A stretch of DNA of 37,910 bases, from positions 1 to 37,910 of the forward strand of contig JABFSO010000395.1 of the NCBI GenBank assembly GCA_013140555.1. Reading direction: 5' to 3'. How positions within the stretch are numbered: position 1 is the first letter of the stretch; each line of letters starts with the position of its first letter. The notes beneath the pieces were generated by a model. That model was not told the origin of the DNA, ran no database searches, and worked only from the letters and a program-made list of their open reading frames with translations. This document shows positions 24,425 through 31,930 of the stretch, one piece after another. Origin of the DNA: Cyclobacteriaceae bacterium (GTDB lineage Bacteria; Bacteroidota; Bacteroidia; Cytophagales; Cyclobacteriaceae). Both the position numbers and the translations under genes were made by a program.

Positions 24425-26225
24425 AAAACGAATACTCTCCTTTGCCAATCGCATAATTAGCCACTTTGCGTCTGGCTTCTTTTAAGTTATACGGATCAAT
24501 TTTGGTGAAGCGCTTCAAGCCGAGCAACATCAATCGTTGTTCATCGCCTTCTGCGAAAGCATAAATCGCTTGCTTGCCTGCTCCTGCTGCTTTCTCGATT
24601 GCATGGTGCAAATAAATCATCGCCATCGCGATTTCAATTTCACATGCTTTCTCACCACGTACACCAATTAGTTTTTCCACACGCAACAACACCGACTCCG
24701 CCACATATCCTTCAATCAGCATGTCGGCCAAGTTCATCAACACTTCCTGCTCGTCTGATAGCTTCATCATAAACTTCTGCACTGCAGCACCGCTCACCAT
24801 CAAACCGGCTTTCTTTAAATTCGCCAACGCCTTTTTCTCTTTCGCGAAAATGGCAGTGTCATCGCTTGCACCAAAATCAGGAATGGAAGTCAACTCTTTT
24901 TGCACCGCCATCGCTGGTGTCATTAAGTCCAATGTGCCTTTCATCGCACGCTTCAACAGCATGTCGATTGTAAGGAGTCGGTTGATTTCATTCGTTCCTT
25001 CGAAGATGCGGTTGATACGTGCATCGCGATACGCGCGATCCATCGGACCTTCCGCTGAGAAGCCCATGCCTCCGTAAATCTGCACACCTTCATCCACTGA
25101 AAAATCCAATACTTCACTTCCGTGTACTTTTAAGATGGCGCACTCAATCGCAAATTCTTCTAGCGACTTCAAACGCGCCTGACCTTTCTCCATACCACCA
25201 GCCACAAAGGCATCGTATGCATCATCAATATTTTGAGAGGCTCGGTAGTGTGCCGATTCAGAAGCAAAAATTTTCGTTACCACTTCAGAAATCTTATGCT
25301 TGATGGCACCAAACGTAGAGATGGAAACACCAAACTGCTTGCGCTCATTGGCGTATTTGATAGCCTGACTAATGGTAGCCTTCGATCCGCCCAACGCACC
25401 AGCACCTAACTTAATGCGGCCGATGTTCAGGATGTTCACGGCAATCTTAAATCCGTTTTCGCGATCGCTCAACATATTTTCCACTGGCACCTTGCAGTCG
25501 TTGAAGAAAATCTGACGGGTAGAAGATCCTTTGATACCCATTTTCTTTTCCTCCTCATTCATGGTAATACCACCGAATGTTTTCTCCACGATAAATGCAG
25601 TGAGGTTTTTATCATTGTCGATTTTGGCGAACACAATAAAAATGTCCGCAAAGCCACCGTTGGTGATCCACATCTTCTGACCTGTGATCAGATAATGTTT
25701 TCCATCAGCAGAAAGTTTCGCTTTGGTTTTACCGCTGTTCGCATCCGAACCTGAATCTGGCTCCGTCAAACAGTAGCTAGCCTTCCATTCGCCCGAAGCC
25801 AATTTCGGAATGTATTTTTTCTTCTGCTCTTCATTACCATAATAGAGAATTGGCAATGTGCCAATGCCTGTGTGTGCAGAGATAGCCACGGCAAATGAGT
25901 AACCGGCACCCACTGCTTCTGCCACCAACATAGTTGTATTAAAATCCATGCCGAAGCCGCCAAGCTCTTGCGGAACAGATGTTCCCAATAGTCCGAGTGC
26001 TCCTGCCTTATCTAAAAGAGAAGGCATTAGGTTAGGATCTTTTTGTGAGTCAATTAAATCCAGATGCGGATAAACTTCTTGTTTCAAAAAGTCTTTACAC
26101 GTTTGAGCAATCATCTTTTGCTCTTCGCTAAATTCCTCCGGAATAAAAATTTCGTGTGCCTGTGTTTCGCGGATGAGGAACTCTCCTCCTTTAATTGCTT
26201 TTTTAGTTTCTGTCGTTGTGTTCAT
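24423..26225 (-). CDS. fadE: Acyl-CoA dehydrogenase, long FadE/VLCAD-like form
   Basis: 600 aa, the long form, not the usual 380. The FAD-dependent core covers about residues 30-420: YCLTEPDSGSDANSG, KMWITNGGFADIFIV, RKQFGVSISTF-type contacts in ANERKQFGVS, and the catalytic base E409 in RIFEGTNEINR. A C-terminal helical extension of about 180 residues resembles B. subtilis FadE and mitochondrial VLCAD. It performs the first, FAD-linked step of beta-oxidation, passing electrons to ETF. It is the last gene of the operon after fadA, separated by 169 bp holding an inverted-repeat pair. A 9-bp box AGCACTAAA stands at the same distance from its start as in fadA. Its stop lies at a GC-rich repeat. 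Confidence 0.93.
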   Translation of the reverse strand: MNTTTETKKAIKGGEFLIRETQAHEIFIPEEFSEEQKMIAQTCKDFLKQEVYPHLDLIDSQKDPNLMPSLLDKAGALGLLGTSVPQELGGFGMDFNTTMLVAEAVGAGYSFAVAISAHTGIGTLPILYYGNEEQKKKYIPKLASGEWKASYCLTEPDSGSDANSGKTKAKLSADGKHYLITGQKMWITNGGFADIFIVFAKIDNDKNLTAFIVEKTFGGITMNEEEKKMGIKGSSTRQIFFNDCKVPVENMLSDRENGFKIAVNILNIGRIKLGAGALGGSKATISQAIKYANERKQFGVSISTFGAIKHKISEVVTKIFASESAHYRASQNIDDAYDAFVAGGMEKGQARLKSLEEFAIECAILKVHGSEVLDFSVDEGVQIYGGMGFSAEGPMDRAYRDARINRIFEGTNEINRLLTIDMLLKRAMKGTLDLMTPAMAVQKELTSIPDFGASDDTAIFAKEKKALANLKKAGLMVSGAAVQKFMMKLSDEQEVLMNLADMLIEGYVAESVLLRVEKLIGVRGEKACEIEIAMAMIYLHHAIEKAAGAGKQAIYAFAEGDEQRLMLLGLKRFTKIDPYNLKEARRKVANYAIGKGEYSF

Positions 26226-26236
26226 CTTCTTATGTA

Positions 26237-26245
26237 TTTAGTGCT
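26237..26245 (-). promoter_or_regulatory. AGCACTAAA leader box of fadE
   Basis: On the minus strand AGCACTAAA lies 11 bases before the fadE ATG. The identical 9-mer lies at exactly the same distance before fadA. Neither has a Shine-Dalgarno sequence. It could be part of a duplicated leader or a translation or transcription signal. Confidence 0.35.
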
Positions 26246-26257
26246 TTATTATAACTA

Positions 26258-26288
26258 GTTGACAATTGACAAATAGGCAGTTGACAAC
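26258..26288 (+). repeat. TTGAC-type repeat, copy 1 (plus orientation)
   Basis: A 31-bp unit of TTGAC tracts (GTTGACAATTGAC, AAATAGGCA, GTTGACAAC). It differs from copy 3 (27608-27638) at two positions. Together with copy 2 on the opposite strand it forms an inverted pair about 143 bp across in the fadA-fadE gap; a half copy GTTGACAATTGA also sits at 26339-26350. Confidence 0.8.
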
Positions 26289-26365
26289 AGTTTATAAACA
26301 TTTAGAGGTTTTGTTTTTTCTAAAACATTTTATTCAGAGTTGACAATTGATTTTCTTTATCCCTC

Positions 26366-26400
26366 GTCAATGTCAATTGCTGATTTGTCAACTGTCAATT
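26366..26400 (-). repeat. TTGAC-type repeat, copy 2, carrying the fadA stop codon
   Basis: On the minus strand it reads AATTGACAGTTGACAAAT, then CAGCAATTGACATTGAC. The first TGA of the unit (26395-26397) is the stop codon of fadA. It is the inverted partner of copy 1. Confidence 0.8.
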
Positions 26401-27570
26401 TAATAATTCATAGATCCCCGCTACGCCCTGTCCTCCACCAACACAAGCGGTCACCATTCCATACTTTTTATTTTGTCTGCGCAGTTCGTTAAACAGTTGA
26501 ACGGACAACCGCGCTCCGGATGAACCGAGCGGATGGCCTACTGCTATCGCGCCTCCATTCACATTTAGCTTTGCGCGATCAATGCCCAACTCTTTCACCA
26601 CCGCCAGCGACTGTGCTGCGAATGCTTCGTTTAATTCAATTAAGTCGATGTCTTGTAAATTCAGTCCGGCAATTTTCAATGCCTTAGGAATAGCTGCGAC
26701 CGGACCAATACCCATGATGCGCGGATCAACACCTGCAGTAGCATAGCTTACCATCCGTGCAATGGGTTTCAGGTTCAGTTGCTTCACCATCTTCTCACTC
26801 ATCACAGCCACAAAAGCTGCTCCATCCGAAGTTTGCGAAGAGTTTCCTGCCGTTACTGTTCCACCTGCAGCAAACACTGGCTTTAATTTTGATAATCCTT
26901 CGAAGGTGGTATCTGCACGAATGCCTTCGTCTTTTTCTACGATGTACTCGCGGGTTTTCTTTTTCATGTTTTCATCGACATACACTTCCTTCACAGTGAT
27001 GGGCACCACTTCATCTTTGAATTTACCTGCGTGCCATGCTGCTGCTGCTTTTGCATGCGACTCTACTGAAAACTGATCTTGCTCTTCGCGTGATACTTTA
27101 TATTGTTTTGAAACTTCTTCGGCTGTTAAGCCCATACTTGTGTAGTATGTTGGATGGTCTTTAGCGATCGCATAGTTGAGTGCTGTCTTGAATCCCATTA
27201 CCGGCACCAGTGACATAGACTCGGTTCCACCGGCAATGATCACATCGGCTTGACCTGCTTGTATGCGATGACTCGCGATAGCGATTGCCTCCACACCCGA
27301 TCCGCAGTAGCGATTGATCACCATGCCTGGCGCATCGAGGCCAAGTGCCAATAGCGAAATCATGCGTCCCATTTGCATGCCTTGTTCTGCCTCGGGCACG
27401 GCATTTCCCACAATCAAATCATCGACCATTTTATTTTCCAAACCCGGAATGGATTTAACCAAATGCTTGATCACATCCGAGGCAAGATCATCAGGTCGTA
27501 CAAAACGAAACCCTCCTTTTTTTGCCTTACCTACTGCGGTTCTGAAACCGGCTACAATGTATGCATCCAT
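26395..27570 (-). CDS. fadA: Acetyl-CoA acyltransferase (3-ketoacyl-CoA thiolase)
   Basis: 391 aa, standard thiolase length. The acyl-accepting cysteine is C89 in VINRYCGSGVEAI. The conserved GGTESMS, the GGAIAVGHPLGSSGARL block with its histidine and the C-terminal VTACVGGGQGVAGIYE block with the second catalytic cysteine are all intact. It performs the last beta-oxidation step, cleaving 3-ketoacyl-CoA with CoA. The order fadN-fadA-fadE is that of the B. subtilis fadNAE operon. The final codons and the TGA stop sit at the edge of a TTGAC-type repeat. A second copy of the repeat in the other orientation starts 38 bp upstream of its own ATG. Confidence 0.95.
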   Translation of the reverse strand: MDAYIVAGFRTAVGKAKKGGFRFVRPDDLASDVIKHLVKSIPGLENKMVDDLIVGNAVPEAEQGMQMGRMISLLALGLDAPGMVINRYCGSGVEAIAIASHRIQAGQADVIIAGGTESMSLVPVMGFKTALNYAIAKDHPTYYTSMGLTAEEVSKQYKVSREEQDQFSVESHAKAAAAWHAGKFKDEVVPITVKEVYVDENMKKKTREYIVEKDEGIRADTTFEGLSKLKPVFAAGGTVTAGNSSQTSDGAAFVAVMSEKMVKQLNLKPIARMVSYATAGVDPRIMGIGPVAAIPKALKIAGLNLQDIDLIELNEAFAAQSLAVVKELGIDRAKLNVNGGAIAVGHPLGSSGARLSVQLFNELRRQNKKYGMVTACVGGGQGVAGIYELLN

Positions 27571-27581
27571 ATTCTTTGTTG

Positions 27582-27590
27582 TTTAGTGCT
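27582..27590 (-). promoter_or_regulatory. AGCACTAAA leader box of fadA
   Basis: The same 9-mer as at 26237-26245, again 11 bases before the ATG. A plus-oriented TTGAC repeat lies 17 bp further upstream (12 bp in the fadE leader), so the two leaders share their general architecture. Confidence 0.35.
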
Positions 27591-27607
27591 GCGCGTTTAA
27601 TTTGAAA

Positions 27608-27638
27608 GTTGACAATTGACAAATCGGCAATTGACAAC
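27608..27638 (+). repeat. TTGAC-type repeat, copy 3 (plus orientation)
   Basis: 31 bp, with 29 of 31 positions identical to copy 1. It pairs with the opposite-strand copy at 27733-27765 to make an inverted-repeat element of about 158 bp between fadA and the four-helix-bundle gene. The segment between them (27639-27732) is AT-rich and is not clearly similar to that in the fadA-fadE gap. Confidence 0.8.
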
Positions 27639-27732
27639 ATTTTGTGTATACCTATTTTTCGTTTTTAAATACCATTCTCTTAAAAAATTGATGACTCTGA
27701 CCTTCTCTTTTTACAACTTTTCTAAATCACTT

Positions 27733-27765
27733 ATTTGTCATTTGTCGATTTGTCAATCGTCAATT
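27733..27765 (-). repeat. TTGAC-type repeat, copy 4, carrying the stop of the four-helix-bundle gene
   Basis: On the minus strand AATTGACGATTGACAAAT, then CGACAAATGACAAAT. The first TGA (27760-27762) is the stop codon of the four-helix-bundle gene. It is more diverged than the other copies. Confidence 0.75.
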
Positions 27766-28146
27766 ATTTTTCATTTTCCTATCGTATTTTTCAGGGTTTT
27801 CGATCATGTGATTCAGTAGCTTACCAACCTCTTCTGCTTTCAATTCAAGATCTTTCCATTTCTCATTAGTTATATAGTTACAAGCAAGTGCAAAATCAAA
27901 CCAAACCCTTGTTTCTGTATTTTCCATATCTGCATCTGTTGACTTGCTCACAAAGTGTGCCTTGTAATTTCGTTTACGATACGCTTCACCAATACAACTA
28001 CAAACTGCTCTCGAAGACCGTCTCACCTGATCTGTAAGTGAATACTTTTCTTCAGTTGGAAAACCCTTAGAGACTTTAAATATTTCCATTGCTAATTCAA
28101 ATGCCTTTTTGTAAACAGTCAAGTCTCGAAAGCTTCCTGCAGCCAT
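27760..28146 (-). CDS. Four-helix-bundle protein (23S rRNA intervening-sequence protein family)
   Basis: 128 aa. The pattern FRDLTVYKKAFELAMEIFKV, then FPTEEKYSLTDQVRRSSRAV and IGEAYRKRNYKAHFVSKSTD, is that of the small four-helix-bundle family first found in 23S rRNA intervening sequences and also related to the Avd protein of diversity-generating retroelements. The biochemical role is unknown; basic residues suggest nucleic-acid contact. It sits between fadN and fadA, where other fadNAE-type operons have nothing, and is flanked on both sides by TTGAC-type repeats in the same orientation. This suggests it was inserted as a cassette. No 23S rRNA or reverse transcriptase gene is near. Confidence 0.9.
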   Translation of the reverse strand: MAAGSFRDLTVYKKAFELAMEIFKVSKGFPTEEKYSLTDQVRRSSRAVCSCIGEAYRKRNYKAHFVSKSTDADMENTETRVWFDFALACNYITNEKWKDLELKAEEVGKLLNHMIENPEKYDRKMKNN

Positions 28147-28181
28147 TTCAATTTAGTTGTCTAACTATTAACTTAACAACT

Positions 28182-28214
28182 CTTTGTCAATTGCCAATTT
28201 GTCAACTGTCAATT
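28182..28214 (-). repeat. TTGAC-type repeat, copy 5, carrying the fadN stop codon
   Basis: On the minus strand AATTGACAGTTGACAAAT, then TGGCAATTGACAAAG. The first TGA (28209-28211) is the fadN stop. It shares its first 18 bases with copy 2. No inverted partner is present in this gap, which is only 62 bp long. Confidence 0.8.
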
Positions 28215-30608
28215 TCTTAATGGTTTCCCTCCCGTTAAAATAGCTTGAATTCTTTCTAATGTTTTCTTCTCTCCGGTCAGCGACAAGAAAGCTTCGCGTT
28301 CCAAATCCAAAAGATATTGCTCGCTTACTTCTTGTGGTGATGTCAAGTCTCCACCGCACATGATGTTGGCAATCCACTTGGCTACTTTTGCATCGTGGTC
28401 AGAAATGTAATTGCCCATGCGCATGCCTTGTAAGCCGGCTAAGAATAAAGCTTGTCCGGTGCGGCCTTGCACTTTGATGTTTCGTGCTTGTGGCTGCATG
28501 GTGTATCCTGCTTCTACCAAATCCAACACGGCTTGCTTCGCGTCTGCAATCTGACGATCTCTGTTCATCGATACGCGATCCAATTTTTTCAAGATTCCAT
28601 ATTCGCGTGCTTCTTCTGTCGAGGTGGCCACCTTCGCTGTCGCGATAGTCATAAATGCATTTTGTAGTGCATTCAATTCCACATCGCCTTCTTCCATGGC
28701 ATCGCTCACACGTTTTGTAAATTCTTTCGTTCCACCTCCACCAGGGATAAGGCCCACACCTACTTCCACCAAACCGATATACGTTTCAGCGGCCGCTTGC
28801 GCAATGTCTGCGTGCATCGTCATCTCACAACCTCCACCCAATGTGCGGCCTTGCGGACAAACCGCCACGGGCACCGATGAGTAGCGAATGCGCATTACTG
28901 AATTTTGGAATGCCTTGATCATGAAATCAATCTCATCATAATCTTGCTCGATGGCATACATAAACACGAGACCCAGATTCGCGCCAAGCGAAAAGTCTGC
29001 GCCTTGGTGGCCAATCACCAAGCCTTTATAATCTTTTTCTGCAAGATCAATCGCTTTGTTCATTCCTTCAATCACTGCGCTGCCAAGTGTGAAGCTCTTG
29101 CTGTGCCAGCCAAAGTTGAGGACGCCATCGCCCAAGTCGATGATTTTTGAATCGGCATTCTTCCAAACAATGCTTTCGCTTTTGTTTTCAAGAATGATGA
29201 AGCTCTCTCTTCCGGAAATGGATTTGTATGTTTTGGTTGGGATGTCGTAATATTTTTTCTGACCTCCTTCTGCTTTGTAAAATGATTTATGGCCTGCCGC
29301 CAACATGTCGTACACCCATTGTGCGGGTTTGTATCCGGCTGCTTCCATGTGTGGGATCGATTTCTCTACGCCAACAGCATCCCATGTTTCAAACGGACCG
29401 AGATCCCAGCCGAAGCCTCCACTCACCGCATCATCAATACGGAAGAGTTCATCGCTGATTTCGGGAATCCGGTTGGTAACGTATTGAAATAAACCATAGA
29501 AACAGTCGCGGTAAAAATCACCAGCTTTGTCTTTGCCTGCCAGCAATACTTTGAAGCGATCTTTTAGGTTGTCGATCGTCTTGGTGGTTTCGAGTGTAGC
29601 AAACTTTGCTTTCGCCTTTGGTTTGTATTCGAGCGTTTTTAGATCGAGTGTTAATATCTCTGTTTCTCCTTTCGCGTTTTTGGACTTCTTGTAAAAACCC
29701 TGACCGGTTTTGTCTCCCAACCATTTGTTCTGCTCGAGTTTGGTGACAACTTCAGGTAACTTAAACATCTCACGGCCTTCATCATTTACCAATCCGGCAT
29801 AGAGGTTGTTCGACACTTTTACTAATGTATCCAGACCAACTACATCCGAAGTACGGAACGTAGCTGACTTTGGTCGGCCAATAACAGGGCCTGTAAGTTT
29901 ATCGACTTCATCCACATTCAAATCAAATTTGCGCATGGAGTCGATCACCTTCAGCAAACCATAAATTCCCACCCGATTACCAATGAAGGCGGGCGTGTCT
30001 TTGCACAACACGGTTGTCTTTCCAAGGAAAAGATCGCCATAGTGCATTAAAAATTTTGTAACGGCCGGATCGGTTTTACCTGTTGGGATGATCTCCAATA
30101 ATTTTAAATAACGCGGAGGGTTGAAGAAATGTGTGCCCGCAAAGTGTTTTTGAAAATCTTCGCTGCGGCCTTCGGCCATCAGGTGAATAGGAATGCCCGA
30201 TGTGTTAGAAGTGATGAGCGTGCCCGGTGTGCGGTGCTTTTCCACTTCTTCGTACACTTTCTTTTTAATATCCAGATTCTCTACAACCACCTCGATCGTC
30301 CAGTCTACATTTTTGATTTTAGACATGTCATCGGTGAAGTTGCCCAGCTTAATACGCGAAGCAAATTTTTTGCTGAAGAGCGAAGCCGGGTTGGCTTTTA
30401 GGGTAGCTTCAAACGCACTATTGACAATGCGATTTTTAACAGCCGGATGATCGAGTGTTAAGTTTTTCTTTTTCTCGTCCTCGGTCAGTTCTTTGGGCGC
30501 GATGTCGAGCAGCAGCACTTCGCAACCAATGTTGGCGAAGTGGCAAGCGATGCGCGAGCCCATGATTCCGGAACCTAATACGGCAACTTTGCGAATGTTT
30601 CTGTTCAT
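28209..30608 (-). CDS. fadN: 3-hydroxyacyl-CoA dehydrogenase / enoyl-CoA hydratase fusion (FadN type)
   Basis: 799 aa. The dehydrogenase half comes first: the NAD-binding VAVLGSGIMGSRIACHFANI (GxGxxG at 12-17), then HFFNPPRYLKLLEIIP and the DTPAFIGNRVG block. The enoyl-CoA hydratase half follows from about residue 480 (GADFSLGANLGLV, then GRTLGGGCEMTMHADIAQAA and EVGVGLIPGGGGTKE). This order is opposite to E. coli FadB and matches B. subtilis FadN (about 790 aa). The protein hydrates enoyl-CoA and oxidises the 3-hydroxyacyl-CoA. It starts 73 bp after the MarR gene and leads the operon. All key motifs look intact. Confidence 0.93.
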   Translation of the reverse strand: MNRNIRKVAVLGSGIMGSRIACHFANIGCEVLLLDIAPKELTEDEKKKNLTLDHPAVKNRIVNSAFEATLKANPASLFSKKFASRIKLGNFTDDMSKIKNVDWTIEVVVENLDIKKKVYEEVEKHRTPGTLITSNTSGIPIHLMAEGRSEDFQKHFAGTHFFNPPRYLKLLEIIPTGKTDPAVTKFLMHYGDLFLGKTTVLCKDTPAFIGNRVGIYGLLKVIDSMRKFDLNVDEVDKLTGPVIGRPKSATFRTSDVVGLDTLVKVSNNLYAGLVNDEGREMFKLPEVVTKLEQNKWLGDKTGQGFYKKSKNAKGETEILTLDLKTLEYKPKAKAKFATLETTKTIDNLKDRFKVLLAGKDKAGDFYRDCFYGLFQYVTNRIPEISDELFRIDDAVSGGFGWDLGPFETWDAVGVEKSIPHMEAAGYKPAQWVYDMLAAGHKSFYKAEGGQKKYYDIPTKTYKSISGRESFIILENKSESIVWKNADSKIIDLGDGVLNFGWHSKSFTLGSAVIEGMNKAIDLAEKDYKGLVIGHQGADFSLGANLGLVFMYAIEQDYDEIDFMIKAFQNSVMRIRYSSVPVAVCPQGRTLGGGCEMTMHADIAQAAAETYIGLVEVGVGLIPGGGGTKEFTKRVSDAMEEGDVELNALQNAFMTIATAKVATSTEEAREYGILKKLDRVSMNRDRQIADAKQAVLDLVEAGYTMQPQARNIKVQGRTGQALFLAGLQGMRMGNYISDHDAKVAKWIANIMCGGDLTSPQEVSEQYLLDLEREAFLSLTGEKKTLERIQAILTGGKPLRN

Positions 30609-30681
30609 GACGTTTTACTTTTTAATTATTGTCACAGGCCTTCATAATCCGTTGGAAGCGGCTTATCACCGGCATGTTATT

Positions 30682-31131
30682 TTATACGGTTGCTTTGTCG
30701 TAAATATTGTTCTTCTCAATAATCTGGTTGATGGTTTGCACTACTTCAAAGAAAACATTCAAATTTTCTGGGGAAATTTCTTCCCGAACTGCTTCATTAA
30801 ATCGCAGTACTGTGTCGCGCGACTTCTCTTTCATCTTCTTGCCCTCCTTTGTTAAAAGTACTTTTACAGAACGTTTATCATTTTGGTCAACCTGACGAAA
30901 GATCAATCCCTTCTCCTCCATCGATTGTAATAGCCTGGTGAGGCTTCTTGGCTCAAGTCCCATCAATGGCCCGATCTTCATTGCGGCAGTTCCATCTTCT
31001 GAGGAAATGTTTAGCAAAGCATAACCGATCGACATGGTGCCATCATATTTCATGGCCCGCTGATTGTACATACGTGCAATGGCATGCCAGGCAGTTTTGA
31101 TGTGATAATCTATGGTTTCTTCTCTTTTCAA
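30682..31131 (-). CDS. MarR-family regulator, probable controller of the fad operon
   Basis: 149 aa with a TTG start at 31131; there is no in-frame ATG before residue 21, and homologues begin MKREET as I recall them. The winged helix reads IGPLMGLEPRSLTRLLQSME, then GLIFRQVDQNDKRSVKVLLT, the standard MarR recognition helix and wing with the DKR motif. It heads the minus-strand beta-oxidation genes, so it likely senses an acyl-CoA or fatty acid and controls them; the ligand is inference. A divergent YceI gene begins 197 bp away, and the region between may hold shared control sites, for example the small TGAC-GTAT-GTCA palindrome at 31219-31230. Confidence 0.9.
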   Translation of the reverse strand: MKREETIDYHIKTAWHAIARMYNQRAMKYDGTMSIGYALLNISSEDGTAAMKIGPLMGLEPRSLTRLLQSMEEKGLIFRQVDQNDKRSVKVLLTKEGKKMKEKSRDTVLRFNEAVREEISPENLNVFFEVVQTINQIIEKNNIYDKATV

Positions 31132-31218
31132 ACGGTTACGAAGATATAGAAAAATTATTCTGCATGCCGAGTATTCTTAAATAAATATTTTTTCCACCCC
31201 AAAAATTGGCCGATTCCA

Positions 31219-31230
31219 TGACGTATGTCA
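31219..31230. promoter_or_regulatory. Small palindrome between the marR and yceI genes
   Basis: TGAC-GTAT-GTCA matches its reverse complement at 10 of 12 positions and lies 88 bp upstream of the MarR start in the divergent intergenic region. It could be a MarR site, but it is short and could be chance. Confidence 0.25.
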
Positions 31231-31328
31231 GCAATTGAATTGACTAAAAATCATACGGATAGTTGGTCAATAATCATTACGCAGGCAAGCCGAAGAGGCC
31301 ACCTTTGACTCAACAAAACCAAGCTGTT

Positions 31329-31904
31329 ATGAACAAAATTAAAACACAAAAATTCCTGTTTATTCTCATTTTCTGTGGCAGCTCGCTGTGGTCCGTAGGG
31401 CAGGTGAACTACAAGCAAGCGGCCGATTCGTACGTGACCATTGCCGGTACCTCTACTCTTCATGATTGGACGATGACCTCATTGGAGTTAAACGTGCAGG
31501 CCTCATTAGAAGCATCCTCCACGGGTATTAGTCAACTTAAAACACTGGTGCTAACTATTCCGGCAACTAGTTTGAAAAGTGCGCACAAAGCGATGGATAA
31601 AAATGCCTATACCGCTTTGAAGACAGACAAGTTCAAGAGCATACAGTTCACCATCTTGTCCACCACCATTCAAAAAAATGTAGTGCAAGCTTCCGGTAAC
31701 CTAACCATCGCGGGTGTTACAAAGCCGGTTCAGATTGAAGCCACTTGCACGAACAATAATGGCACACTCATTTGCACGGGCAGCAAAAAAATCAAGATGA
31801 GTGATTTTCAGGTAGAGGCTCCGGTCTTCATGTTTGGCACCGTCAAAACCGGAGACGAAATCACCATCAGTTTCAATCTACCATTAGCTGCAGTTAAAAT
31901 CTAA
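31329..31904 (+). CDS. YceI-family periplasmic protein
   Basis: 191 aa from ATG 31329. An upstream in-frame ATG-less extension would put 22 polar residues ahead of the signal peptide, so it is not used. Residues 1-25 are a signal peptide (FLFILIFCGSSLWSVGQ). The lipocalin-like YceI fold shows in IAGTSTLHDWTMTS, the AYTALKTDKFKSIQFTI segment, LTIAGVTKPVQI and the end MSDFQVEAPVFMFGTVKTGD. Family members bind long isoprenoid or lipid molecules in a beta-barrel. It is followed after 26 bp by an outer-membrane barrel gene and then by a second YceI-like gene, which suggests a common envelope function. Confidence 0.9.
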   Translation: MNKIKTQKFLFILIFCGSSLWSVGQVNYKQAADSYVTIAGTSTLHDWTMTSLELNVQASLEASSTGISQLKTLVLTIPATSLKSAHKAMDKNAYTALKTDKFKSIQFTILSTTIQKNVVQASGNLTIAGVTKPVQIEATCTNNNGTLICTGSKKIKMSDFQVEAPVFMFGTVKTGDEITISFNLPLAAVKI

Positions 31905-31930
31905 CTATCAAACTTAAAACCCAATTTTTT

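Noticed and set aside
24721-25303. Plus-strand open frames within fadE
   Set aside because: They are antisense to a strongly conserved acyl-CoA dehydrogenase and have no family features.
26258-28214. CRISPR array from the repeated TTGAC units
   Set aside because: The units are in both orientations, unequally spaced, separated by whole genes, and no cas gene is present.
28452-30450. Several plus-strand open frames within fadN
   Set aside because: They are antisense shadows of a clearly intact gene with low-complexity or cysteine-rich translations.
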